Assembly: GCF_963662255.1 (NCBI RefSeq)
Contig: NC_085050.1
Coordinates: forward strand, 17,917,662-17,981,661
Length of the DNA: 64,000 nt
Reading direction: 5' to 3'
Source: Cinclus cinclus
Lineage: Eukaryota > Chordata > Aves > Passeriformes > Cinclidae
Shown: positions 54,401 through 64,000 of the stretch, one piece after another
Numbering within the stretch: the stretch's first letter is position 1
Layout of the letters: each line of letters begins with the position of its first letter
The notes under the pieces: generated by a model
What the model saw: only the letters and a program-made list of their open reading frames with translations
Databases searched by the model: none
Told to the model about the DNA's origin: nothing
Program-made: the position numbers and the translations under genes

Positions 54401-55587
54401 GCTAACTTCAACGTTAAGTATTCCCTCATTGCTGCCTTCCTAGAAGCAGTGGCACAGCTCCAGCATCAGGACCAAGCTAGGGAATGACACAGCAGCCCCT
54501 TTTTCCCCCAGTTATTATAGGAATGTTTTTCTATGACTAAACCACTTCAAGAGAAGAAGTTTAAAAAAGTGACAGCAATGCAAATAATCCTTATATCATA
54601 CCACAAACTGGTGAAATGAGGAGGAAAGGAGGAGTTATCCTTAATTCCAAGTAATGAGAGAATTTAGAAGACACAAAATTCCTTTAGAAAGGAGAGCACA
54701 GATGGAGTAGGCTGAAACCTATTACCCATTAACTAAGCCCAAAGGCCTGTTCCAGCTCCTGTAAGTAGAGGAATGCAGTTCTAGAAACTGACAGCCAAGT
54801 AGCTGGACAGGACATCGCTGGATCTCCTCATGCTGTTTCCTTTGCATTAGAACAGCATTGCTGTTTCTCACATTAAGACTTCTGGCTTCTCTGATGATAT
54901 TTCTTTCAGAGCTTGATTAAACTGGGCTCTCAGTATCTGGTGAAATAACTTGCTTCATTTTCATGAGATGAGCTGGGGGAGAAAAGGAAAAAAAAATGTA
55001 CAGTTGACAAAAGACAAAGGTATAAAGGTAATGAGAGAACTATATACATGCAAGGATGGTTTTCAGAAACTTCCTGTAAAGGAATGGTGATCTTATTCTA
55101 AGGATGTACTGACAGCCACTATATGTAAAGAGAAACAGAACACAGCCTGAGAAAGAAGCAAAAGCTCACAGCTTTAAGACGTTTCTCAATTTATCACTCC
55201 AAATTTTTCATCCTTGAGAGACAGCATTAAAATACAGTCCAGCACTAGGACCATACATGTTTCAGGAGCCTAGTGATAACAAGATAAATCAGTACCACTG
55301 GCCTTTTTACTACACTAATGTAAATTACATCAATCTATACAGGAACTTCAAATCATTACAAAAAATCAACACGACTAAACTTCATCACTAATTCTTTCCC
55401 GTAGATAATTTACAATGTTGGTACACTACAGCCAGAACTAACAGAAAACATATTTTTAAAATAATTATTAATAGTTCAGTATAAAATAATCAATCCTACA
55501 GCACAATATTTTACTGATCATATCTGCAACAGCACAGACACTGCACAAGGATTACACTGAGAAGCTTGAGGGCCTGGATTTCATACC
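51431..55587. other. Convergent intergenic region, includes CCDC149 3' UTR
   Basis: This is AT-rich DNA between the tail ends of SOD3 (plus) and CCDC149 (minus). The CCDC149 3' UTR must begin at 55587 and run leftward, but its end is unclear. Minus-strand AATAAA candidates include 52127-52132 (GTTTATT on the plus strand) and several in the 54.1-54.2 kb area. No other gene, including the 124-codon frame at 53502-53876, shows a recognisable product. Confidence 0.55.
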
Positions 55588-56171
55588 TCAAGCCAAACTG
55601 TTATCCAAATATTCACGGTTTTCAGCAGGATCAGATGGTTTCTTGTTTTCAGATCCAGAGAGCTCCTCAAAGCTGTTATTTGTGTCTGCAGTTTTAACAC
55701 TGAGCCCTCCATGCCTTCCAGCATCTTCAATATGCACCACATCCATGGTGCTGCTATTTTGATCCCCTCTTTCATTTGGAATGTCACAATCTCTCTCTAA
55801 GGTTTTGTCATTGTCTTTCAGGACCTCAGTTTCACCTGTTCTTTCATTCTCAGAGTTTGAGGGATCTGTGGGGTCAGATGGATCAGGGCTGGAAAGTGGG
55901 AACTCTATCTCTGATGAATCATTAAGCTCTGCTCCAACTCCCACATTTTGCTCCCCCACAGGAGCGCCTCCTCTTTTCCCTTCCAGTTCTGCAACTGTCA
56001 GTTTAATTATCTGACTTCCAAGCTTGTTTATGTCTTCTTCCTCAGAAGGTAGCTGGGGTAATGAAGGGTAAAAATGTTTATTTTGGATTCTGTTATTTAC
56101 ATTTGTTCCCTCTGGAGCCAGGGACTCACTTGCAACAGCATAAGTTTCATCTCGTTCTCCCTTCTGTTCTG
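55588..56171 (-). CDS. CCDC149: CCDC149 last coding exon (coiled-coil domain protein 149, C terminus)
   Basis: It encodes the C-terminal 193 residues plus part of a split codon. The key match to vertebrate CCDC149 is [20 protein letters not shown] followed by SQIIKLT and AELE, where human has [20 protein letters not shown]. Downstream is an acidic, Ser/Pro/Asp-rich, probably disordered tail (for example SSPDPSDPTDPSNSENE), ending DNSLA and TGA at 55590-55588. The acceptor reads TTTCAG|CAG, so AG at 56173-56172 or 56170-56169 could be used (NAGNAG). With the first one the split codon is Ala. The protein's function is poorly known; the family is defined by long N-terminal coiled coils encoded to the right of this window. 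Confidence 0.93.

Positions 56172-64000
<7,829 letters not shown>

Noticed and set aside
12112..54593. A 16-bp word with an octamer (AATGCAAATAATCCTT) present at 12112 and again at 54578
   Set aside because: For a 64-kb window, about one repeated 16-mer is expected by chance once both strands and AT-rich composition are considered. The flanks are not similar.

Overview
The window is vertebrate nuclear DNA, most likely from a bird and plausibly a songbird. The recognisable genes are intron-containing and match the conserved block DHX15 - SOD3 - CCDC149 (human 4p15.2, chicken chromosome 4). The interspersed repeats are truncated CR1 LINEs and avian-type solo LTRs, with no SINEs that I could recognise. 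No bacterial-style operon, CRISPR array, tRNA or rRNA gene was found.

Region 1 (1-10.3 kb) is the 5' part of DHX15 on the minus strand. Coding exon 1 (9996-10063) lies in a CpG island. Coding exon 2 (3998-4346) carries the RD-repeat region and ends just after the Walker A motif. Introns 1 and 2 fill the rest, and later exons lie to the left of the window. Intron 2 contains a CR1 fragment and a probable polypurine tract plus LTR.

Region 2 (10.3-49.9 kb) is about 40 kb with no protein-coding gene that I can support. It contains CR1 fragments (10.3, 20.2, 38.9 and 44 kb), three solo LTRs (30.9, 39.7 and 44.6 kb), a six-copy minisatellite (34.84-34.97 kb), long homopolymers, purine tracts and a very AT-rich block (25.6-27.4 kb).

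Region 3 (49.9-51.4 kb) is SOD3 on the plus strand. It has a non-coding exon ending at 50140, an intron, and one intact coding exon for a secreted Cu/Zn superoxide dismutase of 235 residues, with a poly(A) signal at 51410.

Region 4 (55.6-64 kb) holds the last two coding exons of CCDC149 on the minus strand (60709-60816 and 55588-56171), whose splice phases fit together. SOD3 and CCDC149 are convergent, with about 4.3 kb between their stop codons. The three genes are not functionally coupled: an RNA helicase for spliceosome disassembly, an extracellular antioxidant enzyme, and a coiled-coil protein of unclear role. Their order reflects old synteny. I found no clearly new biological system. The best leads are the repeat insertions with target-site evidence, lineage differences in DHX15 and SOD3, and several candidate unannotated exons.
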